From Planococcus citreus (GTDB lineage: Bacteria; Bacillota; Bacilli; Bacillales_A; Planococcaceae), in assembly GCF_003664125.1 (NCBI RefSeq), contig NZ_RCCP01000003.1:310001-374000 (forward strand): a stretch of 64,000 nt of DNA, read 5' to 3'. The position numbers and the translations under genes are program-made. The first letter of the stretch is position 1. Each line of letters starts with the position of its first letter. Below, in pieces: positions 24,182-33,529 of the stretch. The notes under the pieces were generated by a model, which searched no databases, was not told the DNA's origin, and saw only the letters and a program-made list of their open reading frames with translations.

Positions 24182-25045
24182 ATGGATACCCAACAATACA
24201 AAGTGAAGGCTGGGCGCAAAGTGGATTTGAAAGACTGGCCGACACGTGAAGATAAAGGCACCGAACCCGGGCAAATCGAACAGCAATTGAAGGATACGAT
24301 TGAAGAACTGAAAAAATGGCATGTCCGGCTTCATGCAGAAGAAGAAAAAGGCATTGTGGTAGCCCTTCAGGCAATGGACGCGGCTGGAAAAGATGAAGCT
24401 ATCACTTACCTGTTCTCGAACTTGACCGCCCAAGGGCTGAAAGTGACGACGCTCGGAAAACCGACCGAAGAGGAATTGAAGCATGATTATTTATGGCGCT
24501 TGCACAAAGCTTTGCCAGAGCGCGGGCAAATCGGAATTTTGAACCGTTCCCATTACGAAGAAGTGATTGCGACGCGTGTCCATAATCTCCTTGAAGAAGA
24601 GCCGCTGCCCAATCAATTGATCGACGGCGAAGTTTGGAACCGGCGCTATCGCCAGATCAATGACTTCGAACGTTATATGTTCGAGAACGGTTTTCCGTTT
24701 GTGAAATTCTTCTTTAATATTTCCAAAGAAGAACAAACTGAGCGCCTGCTCGAACGCATGAAAAACCCAGAGAAGAATTGGGAGTTTTCCTTCAGCGATG
24801 TCGAAGAACGCGAGCATTGGGCGGATTACCAAGACATTTTTGAGGATATGCTGACAAACACGTCTACAGAACATGCTCCTTGGTATATATTGCCGGCAGA
24901 TGATGAGATGTATTCCCGTTTGATCATCGCCCGGGTGATGGTGGAAATGCTGGAGGAAATCAACCCGGAACTGCCTGAGATCAGTGGTGAGCAAAAAGAC
25001 AAACTTAAGCATTACATCGACAAGCTGGAAAAGGAAGCGAAATGA
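24182..25045 (+). CDS. Polyphosphate kinase 2 family enzyme
   Basis: Cytoplasmic kinase transferring phosphate between polyphosphate and nucleotides. The 287-residue protein is a single-domain PPK2: FSIxxDAAGK-type Walker A seen as ALQAMDAAGKDEAI (61-74), then the lid region NRSHYEEV and a Walker B-like FPFVKFFFNIS. The loop reads AGKDEA instead of the common AGKGG, a feature I associate with class III enzymes, which use both AMP and ADP. It could equally phosphorylate ADP or GDP only. AAGGAGTG precedes the ATG. Single-gene unit with terminator; no ppk1 or ppx nearby. Confidence 0.88.
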   Translation: MDTQQYKVKAGRKVDLKDWPTREDKGTEPGQIEQQLKDTIEELKKWHVRLHAEEEKGIVVALQAMDAAGKDEAITYLFSNLTAQGLKVTTLGKPTEEELKHDYLWRLHKALPERGQIGILNRSHYEEVIATRVHNLLEEEPLPNQLIDGEVWNRRYRQINDFERYMFENGFPFVKFFFNISKEEQTERLLERMKNPEKNWEFSFSDVEEREHWADYQDIFEDMLTNTSTEHAPWYILPADDEMYSRLIIARVMVEMLEEINPELPEISGEQKDKLKHYIDKLEKEAK

Positions 25046-25046
25046 C

Positions 25047-25086
25047 AAAACCCGAAGCGGCATATGCTGCTTCGGGTTCCTTTTTT
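25047..25086. terminator. Bidirectional intrinsic terminator
   Basis: AAAACCCGAAGC/GCTTCGGGTT stem followed by TTTTTT, between the convergent PPK2 and ykuI-like genes. Confidence 0.88.
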
Positions 25087-25095
25087 GACTGTGAT

Positions 25096-26313
25096 TTATT
25101 GAAACAATAAATAATCATTTTCAGAAATAAATTCGTAGCTTAAATCGATGAACAGGAAGCATTCGTCCGATAGCGGATAGCTGAATGTGCGGATCATTTC
25201 CCCTGTTTCGATATCGGCGTAGATGTCCGAAAGCCGTCCTTTATGACTCGCTTTCATAAGCATCATATTCTCCAGGAAATATGGCCGGAAAGCCCAGTGT
25301 GAACCGATTTGCTGCGGTTCACCTTGCCAACTGCCGGAAGTTTTCCGGAAGTTGGAGGAAACTTGCTCCCCGTCGCCATTGCAAATATAGATGCGGAAAC
25401 TTTCCGTTTCGAAAAGCGGCAGCACTTCCTGGATGAACTGGTCGGCAAAGTCTGGGCTTTGCCATTTGCCCATCAAGCGTTTGAGTTTTTCTTCTGAACG
25501 GGCGGTATAGGCCAAGCGTTCGCCAACCATTGCTTTTTCGCGGTGGACGAATTCCTTTACTTGATCACCCACATGGATGGACAAGGAATCCGTCGTCAGC
25601 AGGGCAGGGTCCGGATGGGCCAAATAATAGCCTTGGTAATAATGCCCGCCGTGTTTCCAAGCGAAATACAATTGATGGTTGTCTTCTATGTATTCGTATA
25701 ACAGGCGGGCGCCAATGCGGTGGGCAAGCATCGATAAGGAATGGATGATGTCCTGGAATGCATCGGGCTGATGGTGGCGGCTGATGCTCATATCAATTTT
25801 CAGGATATGCGGCCGCAACTGGCGGATGCGGTCGATGTTCGAACTTTTCGCGCCCACATGATCGACAGCAATCTGGATCCCGTAAGTTTTGAAATACAAA
25901 AGCAAGTGGTTGAGTGTATCGAAATCATCATTGAAATCGTGCTCCGTAATTTCGAGGACAATGCGTTCGAGCGGAAAGCCACGTTTCTGGTATTCGAGCA
26001 GGGTCTTCAGGAAATCTTCGCCGTCTCCTGCCATCAATTGGCGTGCGTTGCGGTTGATGAACAGTAGGCAGTCATTGTTTTGGGCAAGCAATTGATCGAG
26101 TGCCATTTCGAGCAGTCTTTGGTCCACTTCAGTTTTGTACTCGTCCGGAACTTCCGGGTCGTTGAAGAATTCGCCGAGTGATTTGGTTCCGTCCGGTTCT
26201 AAGTAGCGGCCGAGCAGTTCGTAGCCGATGACGTCGTGTTTGACGGCACTGACGATCGGCTGGAACACTGGCATGATTTTGTCCATATTGTCGATGATGT
26301 CTAACGGATCCAT
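25096..26313 (-). CDS. ykuI: YkuI-like EAL-domain c-di-GMP binding protein
   Basis: Cytoplasmic protein of 405 residues with an EAL domain (about 1-245) and a C-terminal PAS-like YkuI_C domain (about 260-400). Catalytic motifs are altered: YELLGRY replaces E-A/V-L, VLEITEHDF is present, DHVGAK replaces DDFGxG, but LKIDMS is kept. B. subtilis YkuI has the same architecture and binds c-di-GMP with little or no hydrolysis, so a receptor role is more likely than phosphodiesterase activity. The ATG at 26313 has only a weak ribosome site (GAGAGATATT). It is convergent with ppk2 and alone on its strand. Confidence 0.85.
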   Translation of the reverse strand: MDPLDIIDNMDKIMPVFQPIVSAVKHDVIGYELLGRYLEPDGTKSLGEFFNDPEVPDEYKTEVDQRLLEMALDQLLAQNNDCLLFINRNARQLMAGDGEDFLKTLLEYQKRGFPLERIVLEITEHDFNDDFDTLNHLLLYFKTYGIQIAVDHVGAKSSNIDRIRQLRPHILKIDMSISRHHQPDAFQDIIHSLSMLAHRIGARLLYEYIEDNHQLYFAWKHGGHYYQGYYLAHPDPALLTTDSLSIHVGDQVKEFVHREKAMVGERLAYTARSEEKLKRLMGKWQSPDFADQFIQEVLPLFETESFRIYICNGDGEQVSSNFRKTSGSWQGEPQQIGSHWAFRPYFLENMMLMKASHKGRLSDIYADIETGEMIRTFSYPLSDECFLFIDLSYEFISENDYLLFQ

Positions 26314-26451
26314 AATATCTCTCCTCGCCGTGCACTGTCTTCTTCTATTTTAGTCTTAATTTTTCTGGCATTCAATTGAAGCTTTTGAAACACTATTCAA
26401 ATGACGAATATTCCGTGAATGAAAAGAAACTGTAAATCCGGTCAGAAGTGC

Positions 26452-26481
26452 TTGCTTTTCTATGATCGCACCCCCTATAAT
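26452..26481 (+). promoter_or_regulatory. Probable promoter of the YitT-family gene
   Basis: TTGCTT (26452-26457) and TATAAT (26476-26481) with 18-base spacing, 79 bases before the start codon. Confidence 0.5.
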
Positions 26482-26560
26482 GTGAATCGCTGCCTTGCCC
26501 CATCGCCATCAACGGAATGCGGGCATCGCTCATTACCACTAGATGAACGGAGAATAAAAA

Positions 26561-27403
26561 ATGGACAAATTTTACCGCCTCGGGGCAATTTTCATTGCCT
26601 CCATTGTTATGGCGATCGCTTTCAATATGTTTTTGCTGCCACATGAAATTTTATCAGGAGGCGTTACCGGTGTTGCTATGATTTTCGGTTTGATGACGCC
26701 GGTCAACTCGGGGATTTGGTTGATTTTGCTGAACCTGCCGATCCTGGTTGTCGGGTGGATGAAACTCGGCAAGACCTTTATCGCCAATAGTATTTTCTCG
26801 GTGGCCGTCACGTCGATTGCTATGCTGTATATCCCGATTGTCCAAGTGACAGAAGATGCCTTGTTGTCATCGGTCTTCGGCGGCGTCATTTCAGGCGCTG
26901 CAGTCGGGATCATAATCCGCTTTTACGGGTCGACCGGCGGCTTTGACGTCATCGGCCTGTTGCTGACAATGAAACGCGACATCCCGCTTGGTTTTATGGT
27001 GTTCACTTTGAACAGCGGCGTCGTGTTCATCTCGGGCTTTATCTTCAACTGGGAGCTTGCGATGTACACGATGGCATCAATTTATATCACGGGCATCGTC
27101 GTCGACCGAATCCATACGCGCCATATTAAGCTCAGCTTGATGGTGGTGACGGCAAAAGGCGACGAAGTGAAGAAGAAACTATTGACGAACCTGTACCGCG
27201 GGATTACGGTAACGGACGGGGAAGGCGCGTATACTGGCGCCAAGGTGAAAGTGCTGCATAGCGTCATCACCCGTTACGAGCTGGCATTTGTCCGGCCCTT
27301 GATCCGGGAAATCGACCCGAATGCCTTCGTCAGCATCACCGAGACGATGGAAGTGGTCGGGAACTTCCGGCGAGACGAAAACTATAAGAAAAATCAGATG
27401 TAA
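26561..27403 (+). CDS. YitT family membrane protein (DUF161/DUF2179)
   Basis: Protein of 280 residues: five to six membrane helices in the first 195 residues, including the repeated LPHEILSGGVTGVAMI and GSTGGFDVIG motifs typical of the family, and a soluble C-terminal DUF2179 domain (about 205-275). Function is not established for the family; transport is often proposed. Upstream base order GAACGGAGAATAAAAA gives the ribosome site. It is a monocistronic unit with a strong terminator. Confidence 0.87.
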   Translation: MDKFYRLGAIFIASIVMAIAFNMFLLPHEILSGGVTGVAMIFGLMTPVNSGIWLILLNLPILVVGWMKLGKTFIANSIFSVAVTSIAMLYIPIVQVTEDALLSSVFGGVISGAAVGIIIRFYGSTGGFDVIGLLLTMKRDIPLGFMVFTLNSGVVFISGFIFNWELAMYTMASIYITGIVVDRIHTRHIKLSLMVVTAKGDEVKKKLLTNLYRGITVTDGEGAYTGAKVKVLHSVITRYELAFVRPLIREIDPNAFVSITETMEVVGNFRRDENYKKNQM

Positions 27404-27406
27404 TGG

Positions 27407-27454
27407 AAAAAGCCGTCCGGAAAAAGTGCGAAGACACTTTTCGGGACGGCTTTT
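27407..27454 (+). terminator. Intrinsic terminator
   Basis: Long stem AAAAGCCGTCCGGAAAAAGTG with CACTTTTCGGGACGGCTTTT. Confidence 0.88.
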
Positions 27455-27488
27455 CCTTTGCTTGCTGAATCCCTCACATGACAGGCAG

Positions 27489-28085
27489 CTACTGCGCTTC
27501 CTCAACAAACACGCGGTACACCACTTCATCAAATAAATCGCGGCCATGTCCTGGATAAATCTCGCGGTAGTGGAAGTTGCGGCGCTTCAAGGCATTCGCC
27601 AGCAGGAAATGGTCGATTTTCTTAAAAGCGTCCCCGGCCGGTTCAAGCTTTTTGGAGCTGCGCAATTGAACCGATAGCCCATCTTCGAACTCCTCGAATG
27701 CCACTTCGGGAAGCAGCGGGAACTTTCGCTCTTTGTGGATCAAATTGAACGCACGGTCGATCGTTTCGTTATCGATGAAATCCGGCTGGCGGACCATCAA
27801 CGAGAAAGTTGTTGGCAGTCCGTCTTGGTTGTCTGTATGGTAGAGCGTTTCCGGCGGATAAATGGAGTAATCCGCAAATCCAGGCGGGCAATAGCCGTGT
27901 CCTGGCATCGCCCGAACCGCTTCCGACAGGGCAGTCAATACGCGAAGGCGTTCGTGGAAATCCTCAGACCCGATGCTTCCATGGCCGTCGATGACAAAAT
28001 AGAATTGTTTCGGGATGTGTACGGCGTGGGCTTCGGCGGCAGGGGTATATATTTTTCGTTCCTCCGTTTTCCAGTCCTGCATCAT
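27489..28085 (-). CDS. GyrI-like small-molecule-binding domain protein
   Basis: Stand-alone protein of 198 residues resembling the GyrI-like (SOUL/BacT-type) ligand-binding fold: MQDWKTEERKIY, then PKQFYFVIDGHGSIGSEDF and, near the end, FHYREIYPGHGRD. Such domains act as effector modules of AraC/MerR regulators, but here no DNA-binding part is present. AAAGGAG precedes the ATG at 28085. It starts 12 bases after the CapA-like gene ends, so the two form an operon on the minus strand, with CapA first. Confidence 0.7.
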   Translation of the reverse strand: MMQDWKTEERKIYTPAAEAHAVHIPKQFYFVIDGHGSIGSEDFHERLRVLTALSEAVRAMPGHGYCPPGFADYSIYPPETLYHTDNQDGLPTTFSLMVRQPDFIDNETIDRAFNLIHKERKFPLLPEVAFEEFEDGLSVQLRSSKKLEPAGDAFKKIDHFLLANALKRRNFHYREIYPGHGRDLFDEVVYRVFVEEAQ

Positions 28086-28097
28086 CAATTCACTCCT

Positions 28098-29234
28098 TTA
28101 TTCGCGGAATTCCAGTTCTGTCATCCAAGTGGCAAGATGGGCTTTCGTATTGGCGTTCCATTCGTCATTGATGTCTTTCAATAATAAAACTTCAAAATCC
28201 GTAAACCTGTCGTGCTGGACAAAGGTCGGGGTGAACGCTGGGTTGGTGATGGCGATGCTTGAGCCTTCAGGAGTTTCCAGTTTCTCGATATCCACATGGG
28301 CAATGCCGCCAATCCGCCGTTCGACGCCTTTTTGCCCAGACAGGAAATTGCCGAGTGAGTAAAAGACGAAGCTGCGCCGTCCATCTGCAGTGTCAATCCA
28401 GGCAGGCGGCTGGAGGACGTGAGGGTGATGGCCCAGGATGATGTCTGCGCCGTTCTCAGCGGCAAACAGGGCGAGGTCCGCTTGTTCTTGCGTCGGCATC
28501 GGTTCGTATTCATTGCCAAAATGGAGGCTTAACACCGTTACATCGGAATGCTTTCGCGCATACGCCAAATCCTGTTGGATCAACTCCCGGTCGATGCGAT
28601 TGACTAAATGTGGCCGGCCGGCGGGTGTCGGGACGCCGTTGGTGCCATATGTATAGGATAAAAATGATAAAGTGATGCCGTTGCGCTCAATCACCGGAAT
28701 GTCGGCACGCTGTTTTGCGGACAGGTGAGAACCGGTTGACACCATGCCGATATCCCGCCAATGGGAGATGGCGTTCTCGATTGCCTGGACACCGCGGTCC
28801 AAAGTATGATTATTCGCCATGGAGACAACATCGATTCCGGCGTTTTTCATGGCATCCCCCAGCTCGAACGGGCTATTGAATGATGGATAGGTAGATACAC
28901 CGATTTCGCTGCCACCGATAATGCTTTCGGAATTGGCGACGGTGATATCGGAAGAGTCCAGGAAAGGCTGGATTGGCACAAACATGGAATCGAAATTATA
29001 CCCGTTGCCTGTCTTGGCATCTTCGTAAAGCGGCTCATGGATGAGTACATCACCGATTGCCGACAAGCTCACCCGGTGGTTTCTCGCCAATCGCTCAGGC
29101 ATCACCGCAAGCGGAGCAGTGCGCAAAGTAAATTCATGCGGGGCGGAGTCAGCCGCCGACGGCTGTTCACCGCTGATAGCCAAAGTTCCGATAGCAGCCA
29201 GGCAAACGATAAACCATTTTGGGAGAGTCGCCAT
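28098..29234 (-). CDS. CapA-family metallophosphatase-like protein
   Basis: Exported protein of 378 residues. A signal peptide or anchor covers residues 5-28. The calcineurin-like CapA/PgsA fold follows, with metal-ligand motifs SAIGDVLIH, ANSESIIGG, SMANNHTLDRG, LHFGNEY and LGHHPHVLQP. The family name comes from capsule and poly-gamma-glutamate assembly, but PgsB and PgsC are not nearby, so a capsule role is not supported here. AAAGGAA precedes the ATG at 29234. First gene of an operon with the GyrI-like protein. Confidence 0.85.
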   Translation of the reverse strand: MATLPKWFIVCLAAIGTLAISGEQPSAADSAPHEFTLRTAPLAVMPERLARNHRVSLSAIGDVLIHEPLYEDAKTGNGYNFDSMFVPIQPFLDSSDITVANSESIIGGSEIGVSTYPSFNSPFELGDAMKNAGIDVVSMANNHTLDRGVQAIENAISHWRDIGMVSTGSHLSAKQRADIPVIERNGITLSFLSYTYGTNGVPTPAGRPHLVNRIDRELIQQDLAYARKHSDVTVLSLHFGNEYEPMPTQEQADLALFAAENGADIILGHHPHVLQPPAWIDTADGRRSFVFYSLGNFLSGQKGVERRIGGIAHVDIEKLETPEGSSIAITNPAFTPTFVQHDRFTDFEVLLLKDINDEWNANTKAHLATWMTELEFRE

Positions 29235-29420
29235 GAGTCAATTCCTTTCGGGTGTCCTGCCCAGACAACAGGGCGGGAACAGCGTGTATTCGTCAAATCG
29301 ATTGATTTCAGAATACTATATCCGTGAGGAAATAACTAGGAGTTTTATGGGTTAAGTATGATAAATATCCTGTCTTTTAGCGGCAGATCTGAAAGCTAAT
29401 AAACTTCAGCCGCAAATGAT

Positions 29421-29798
29421 TCACATAATGATAAAGAAATAGATGATGACCATGATAATCATGATCGACAGCATCGTGGAAATCATGCTGATGCGCAAAT
29501 TCGAGGAGTAGAAGGTTTCCTGGATGATCTGTTGGCGCTTTTCCCGGTAAGTGCGCGTGGCCGTAAAAATAATGACCAGGCCGAAAATACAAGCGAAGAT
29601 GCCGAGTATGATCGTGAACAAATCGACAAATGGATTGCGCACGACGCCCATCGTGAAATGCAGGCTCGTGGCCAGGAACCCGACGCCGACGATGGAAATC
29701 GCTGTGCGGATCCAAGCGAGATAGGTGCGCTCGTTGGCGAGGTGCTGCTGGGTATAAGTCAGTTGGTTTTTTTCCTTGCGGTAGGATTGACGTGACAA
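29421..29798 (-). CDS. DUF202 family membrane protein
   Basis: Protein of 125 residues with the DUF202 signature NERTYLAWIRTAISIVGVG (residues 22-40) and three membrane helices (about 32-52, 60-80 and 102-124). Related proteins are YidH-like; function unknown. Start is TTG at 29798, set by GAAGGAGG eight bases upstream. The segment 29235-29420 between this gene and CapA holds no gene. Confidence 0.85.
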   Translation of the reverse strand: MSRQSYRKEKNQLTYTQQHLANERTYLAWIRTAISIVGVGFLATSLHFTMGVVRNPFVDLFTIILGIFACIFGLVIIFTATRTYREKRQQIIQETFYSSNLRISMISTMLSIMIIMVIIYFFIIM

Positions 29799-29938
29799 GT
29801 TCTGGACCTCCTTCGACCGGTACTTTCTTCTAGTTTACCCGAAACGGATGTATTCTAATTAGAAACTAAGCAAGAAATGGATAACCGAAAACATAAACGG
29901 GGTATACACATATCATCACAAGTAAATGGGGAATATCG

Positions 29939-31972
29939 ATGGAATTATTGCTGACTATCCTGGTCCTGCTGATCGCGCTTCTCGTCTCCAATGTAGTGAG
30001 CCACTACGTGCCGCAAGTGCCGGCAGCGCTTATCCAAGTGGCGCTCGGGACGATCATCGTGCTGGTCTTCGAGGATTTTACATTTGAATTGGAAGCCGAA
30101 TGGTTTCTGCTGCTGTTCATCGCACCGCTCCTGTTCAACGATGGGCGGCATTTTCCGCGCGAGGAATTATGGCGCATGCGGGGGCCGATTTTCGGCAACG
30201 CCGTCATCCTGGTGCTGCTGACGACCTTGATCGGCGGTTACTTTATCCACTGGCTTATTGAAGACATTCCGCTTGCCGCTGCGTTCGCACTCGCTGCCAT
30301 CCTATCGCCGACGGACCCTGTGGCCGTGAATGGCATCTCGCAGCGCGTCCGTATCCCGAGCAATGTCCTGAGCCTAGTGCGCGGTGAGTCGCTGATCAAT
30401 GACGCCTCGGGGCTCGTCGCATTCAATTATGCAGTCGCCGCAGTCGTCACTGGGACCTTCTCGCTATACTCCGCTATTTTTAATTTCTCCTATAAGTTTT
30501 TGGCGGGTGCACTTCTTGGAGCTGTGATCGCTTTGCTGTTCGTCGGTATCCGCTTATTGTTCCGCAAACAAGGGATCAATGATGTTACGTTCCATTCGCT
30601 ATTGCAAATCATGACGCCGTTTATCATCTTTGTCATCGCGGAAGAGTTGTTAGGCGCATCCGGCGTTATCGCCGTGGTCGTTGGGGGAATTGTCCATTCG
30701 CTTGTGCAGGAAGATACCGAAGCGCTGGTCGCAGAAGAGCAGATGCTGACGGAAAACATTTGGACAATCATCACCTTCGTGCTGAACGGCATCATCTTCT
30801 TGCTGCTCGGGCTCAACATCCCGGGCGCAATGAGCGGCGCGTTGGAAAATCCGAGTATGGATGAAAGCGTCCTGCTGTCGTATGTTTTGGCGATTACCGC
30901 CATGCTGCTCGGCATCCGTTTTATTTGGGCCTATTTATTTTCCCACTACGAATACCGTTTCGGCAAAATGGAAGATGCCGCAAAGCCAAGCCTCAAGCTG
31001 ACTTTATTCGTCAGCCTGACAGGCGTACGCGGGACGGTGACGATGGTCGGAATTTTGTCCTTACCGATGATCATTGAAGGCGGCTATATTTTCCCGCAAC
31101 GTTCATTGCTGCTGTTCCTCGCCGTCGGGACGATTCTTTTGACGCTGTTACTTGCGACTGCATGCTTGCCGTTGCTCAGTAAAGGAAAATTGGCAGGCGG
31201 CGAAGACGACGATAAGATCGACTTGGAAGAAGCAAGGCGCCGCCTCCTGCTTGCATCGATCGCCCGCATAAAATCCGAACTGAGTGAAGCGAATGAAACC
31301 GCAGCCTATGAATTAATGGACGAATACCGTTTGCGCTTCCAGCAAGTGCAGCCGGAAGGTGAAGAAGCGAAAGAGGCGAACAAGAAATACCAGCGCCGCA
31401 TGAAGGAAGTGCGGCTGCGGGCTTTGAAAGCCGAGCGCCGCTTTATCGAAAGGCTGAAGAAGACAGAAGGGATGGAACGGGAGGTCTACGAAGCGTTCGA
31501 GCATTCACTGAACCGACGTGAAGAGGCGATTGCCCATAACGCCCGTTCCACATTGATTTATTTGCAAGGGAAATTGATCCGTGCATGGCGCAGGTTCCGC
31601 GGGGAGAATTGGCAGGACGAGGAAATCCGGCTGGTCGAATACCAGGTGGGCCGCGAGGTGCAATTGAAGGCGCTTGAAGCTGCACTGGAGAATTTGGAAG
31701 CCTATCATCAAAAAGCATCCCGCAAAGACATCGTCGAAGCAGTTTTGACCGAGTACCGGAAAATGATCAGCCGTCTCAAACGGCCCGAAACCTTGTACGA
31801 TGAACGCTACGAGATGCAAAAAGAGGAGTTGCGCATCAATGTCATGGACATGGGACGCGCCAAAATCTACGATATGTATGATGCTGGGGAAATCACACGG
31901 CAGCAGGCAAAAGAATTAAGGAAATACATCAATTACATCGAGAGCGTCACCTTGTACGATCCGACGGAATAA
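29939..31972 (+). CDS. CPA1-family Na+/H+ antiporter
   Basis: Cation/proton antiporter of 677 residues. About twelve membrane helices span residues 1-415, with the transport motifs SPTDPVAV and GESLINDASGLVAFN and the later TGVRGTVTMV. The long C-terminal region (about 416-677) is charged, helical and cytoplasmic, probably regulatory. It most resembles NhaK-type proteins of Bacillales, which export Na+, K+ or Li+. A GGGG-type site lies close to the ATG. Single gene with terminator; it fits the several ion-transport genes of this window. Confidence 0.88.
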   Translation: MELLLTILVLLIALLVSNVVSHYVPQVPAALIQVALGTIIVLVFEDFTFELEAEWFLLLFIAPLLFNDGRHFPREELWRMRGPIFGNAVILVLLTTLIGGYFIHWLIEDIPLAAAFALAAILSPTDPVAVNGISQRVRIPSNVLSLVRGESLINDASGLVAFNYAVAAVVTGTFSLYSAIFNFSYKFLAGALLGAVIALLFVGIRLLFRKQGINDVTFHSLLQIMTPFIIFVIAEELLGASGVIAVVVGGIVHSLVQEDTEALVAEEQMLTENIWTIITFVLNGIIFLLLGLNIPGAMSGALENPSMDESVLLSYVLAITAMLLGIRFIWAYLFSHYEYRFGKMEDAAKPSLKLTLFVSLTGVRGTVTMVGILSLPMIIEGGYIFPQRSLLLFLAVGTILLTLLLATACLPLLSKGKLAGGEDDDKIDLEEARRRLLLASIARIKSELSEANETAAYELMDEYRLRFQQVQPEGEEAKEANKKYQRRMKEVRLRALKAERRFIERLKKTEGMEREVYEAFEHSLNRREEAIAHNARSTLIYLQGKLIRAWRRFRGENWQDEEIRLVEYQVGREVQLKALEAALENLEAYHQKASRKDIVEAVLTEYRKMISRLKRPETLYDERYEMQKEELRINVMDMGRAKIYDMYDAGEITRQQAKELRKYINYIESVTLYDPTE

Positions 31973-31999
31973 AAGCAGAAGCTTAGGCTTCTGCTTTTT
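31971..31999 (+). terminator. Intrinsic terminator
   Basis: AAAAGCAGAAGC/GCTTCTGCTTTTT stem overlapping the antiporter stop codon. Confidence 0.85.
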
Positions 32000-32172
32000 C
32001 AAATGGATTGAAAAATCTGTCACTTCTGTAAATGACATGCTTTCTTCGGAATAAAAAACGAACAAAATTTAAAAAATCTATTGAATCGTCCGTCATATAG
32101 CGTAGACTATGTTTATGGATTGCGGTTTGATTGAAGAATCGCTGTCAGTTCCGAAGAAAGCGAGGAGAAACG

Positions 32173-32994
32173 ATGGAGAAAGTAGAATTGAAAACCGTCA
32201 TTAAGGATTGGCGTTTGCATGCAATTGCATTCATTTTGGTAGCCATTACAGAAGCGATCGGCCAGTTCAGCATTGCTGTGGGGCCAGGAGTTATTCTATT
32301 ATTACCGATGCTATACGCATTCTTTCTGGGGCTTGGCTTGTATTTCACGCCATTCATTTCCGAGAAAAACGCCAAAAATGCAGAACCGCTCATTATTTTA
32401 GGGGTGACTTTACTCATTGCCAAAATTGGCGTTACGATCGGGCCGCAAATTGAAGCGATCATTGCAGCGGGGCCTGCGCTTTTGTTGCAGGAACTTGGCA
32501 ATTTGGGAACGATTTTCCTGGCGCTGCCGCTTGCGGTGCTGCTCGGATTCCGTCGTGAAAGTATCGGCATGACCCACTCGATTGCACGTGAGCCGAATGT
32601 CGGGCTGATCGTCAACAAATTCGGATTCTCTTCGCCAGAGGGCCGCGGCGTCATGGCGGTCTATATTTTCGGAACAGTGTTCGGAGCCGTTTTTCTCGGC
32701 TTGATATCTGGATTGCTTGCGACGGCGACGCCGCTGCATCCTCTGTCGTTCGCCATGGCATCGGGCGTCGGGAGCGGGTCGATGATGGCTGCGGCCAGTG
32801 GTTCGCTGATCGGGGCTTATCCGGAATTGGAGGAACAGATTGTCGCTTTTGCGGGGGCGAGTAATTTATTGTCGCTTTCCACCGGTTTGTATTTCAGTAT
32901 CTTCATCGGCTTGCCGCTGACGGAGAAATTGTACAGCATCATGATGAGACGATCGGAACGAAAAGCTGCGAAAGGAGGCGGGCCGAATGCTTAA
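32173..32994 (+). CDS. DUF3100 family membrane protein
   Basis: Protein of 273 residues with about eight membrane helices and the DUF3100 hallmarks: LRGFRRESIGMTHSIAREPN-like block at residues 136-153, EGRGVMAVYIFGT, and ASGVGSGSMMAAASG. The family is found next to a second small membrane protein and peptidase genes in other bacteria, and a transport role is likely but unproven. Start ATG at 32173 follows GAGGAG; the longer frame from 32131 has no such site. Its last eight bases overlap the next gene, indicating coupled translation. Confidence 0.8.
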   Translation: MEKVELKTVIKDWRLHAIAFILVAITEAIGQFSIAVGPGVILLLPMLYAFFLGLGLYFTPFISEKNAKNAEPLIILGVTLLIAKIGVTIGPQIEAIIAAGPALLLQELGNLGTIFLALPLAVLLGFRRESIGMTHSIAREPNVGLIVNKFGFSSPEGRGVMAVYIFGTVFGAVFLGLISGLLATATPLHPLSFAMASGVGSGSMMAAASGSLIGAYPELEEQIVAFAGASNLLSLSTGLYFSIFIGLPLTEKLYSIMMRRSERKAAKGGGPNA

Positions 32995-33439
32995 GAGTGT
33001 CATCGAATGGACTTGGGTATTGGCTATTTTCGGCGTCGCCGCCTTGATCGGCAATTGGTTCGGCATGGACGTCTTGCCATGGGAAGCGATTCCGGGAATG
33101 CTTGTCTTGATTGCGGTAAGCCTCGTCGGGTTGATGTTGGAGAAAGCATTGCCCTTCAGCATGCCGGCAGTCGGCTATATCGGCATACTCGCCATTATCA
33201 TTTCCTTGCCATGGTTTCCAGGTTCGGATTATGTCGTTGCCTGGACAAGCCAGATCGGTATTTTGGCGCTTGCCACACCGATTCTCGCTTATGCCGGCAT
33301 ATCGGTCGGATCGAACTGGGCAGATTTTCGCAAACTGGGCTTCCGGAGCTTTTTGGTCGCCATCGCGGTCTTCCTCGGAACTTTCATTGGCTCAGCGTTG
33401 ATCGCTGAAGTGATCTTGCGCTGGCAAGGCATCATTTAA
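32987..33439 (+). CDS. Small membrane partner of the DUF3100 protein
   Basis: Protein of 150 residues with five hydrophobic segments. The last two carry GILALATPILAYAGISVGSNW and FLGTFIGSALIAEVIL, patterns reminiscent of small half-transporters. AAAGGAGG lies six bases before the ATG, inside the end of the DUF3100 gene. The overlap and strict adjacency suggest that both products form one membrane complex. Substrate unknown. Confidence 0.75.
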   Translation: MLKSVIEWTWVLAIFGVAALIGNWFGMDVLPWEAIPGMLVLIAVSLVGLMLEKALPFSMPAVGYIGILAIIISLPWFPGSDYVVAWTSQIGILALATPILAYAGISVGSNWADFRKLGFRSFLVAIAVFLGTFIGSALIAEVILRWQGII

Positions 33440-33444
33440 AGAAG

Positions 33445-33482
33445 AAATCCCCGCAGCAATATTTGCTGCGGGGATTTTTTTG
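33445..33482 (+). terminator. Intrinsic terminator
   Basis: AAATCCCCGCAGCAA/TTGCTGCGGGGATTTTTTT stem. Confidence 0.92.
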
Positions 33483-33501
33483 ATTGCGCACCTAAAGAAA
33501 T

Positions 33502-33529
33502 GGCCCGGTGCAGTTGCCTGCATCGGGCC
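33502..33529. other. Hairpin in an otherwise empty intergenic segment
   Basis: GGCCCGGTGCAG/CTGCATCGGGCC, twelve pairs with one G-U, four-base loop, 20 bases after the preceding terminator and without a clear T-tract. The remaining bases to 33694 hold a GGGGGTGAAGGGGAAG stretch but no gene I can support. Confidence 0.5.
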
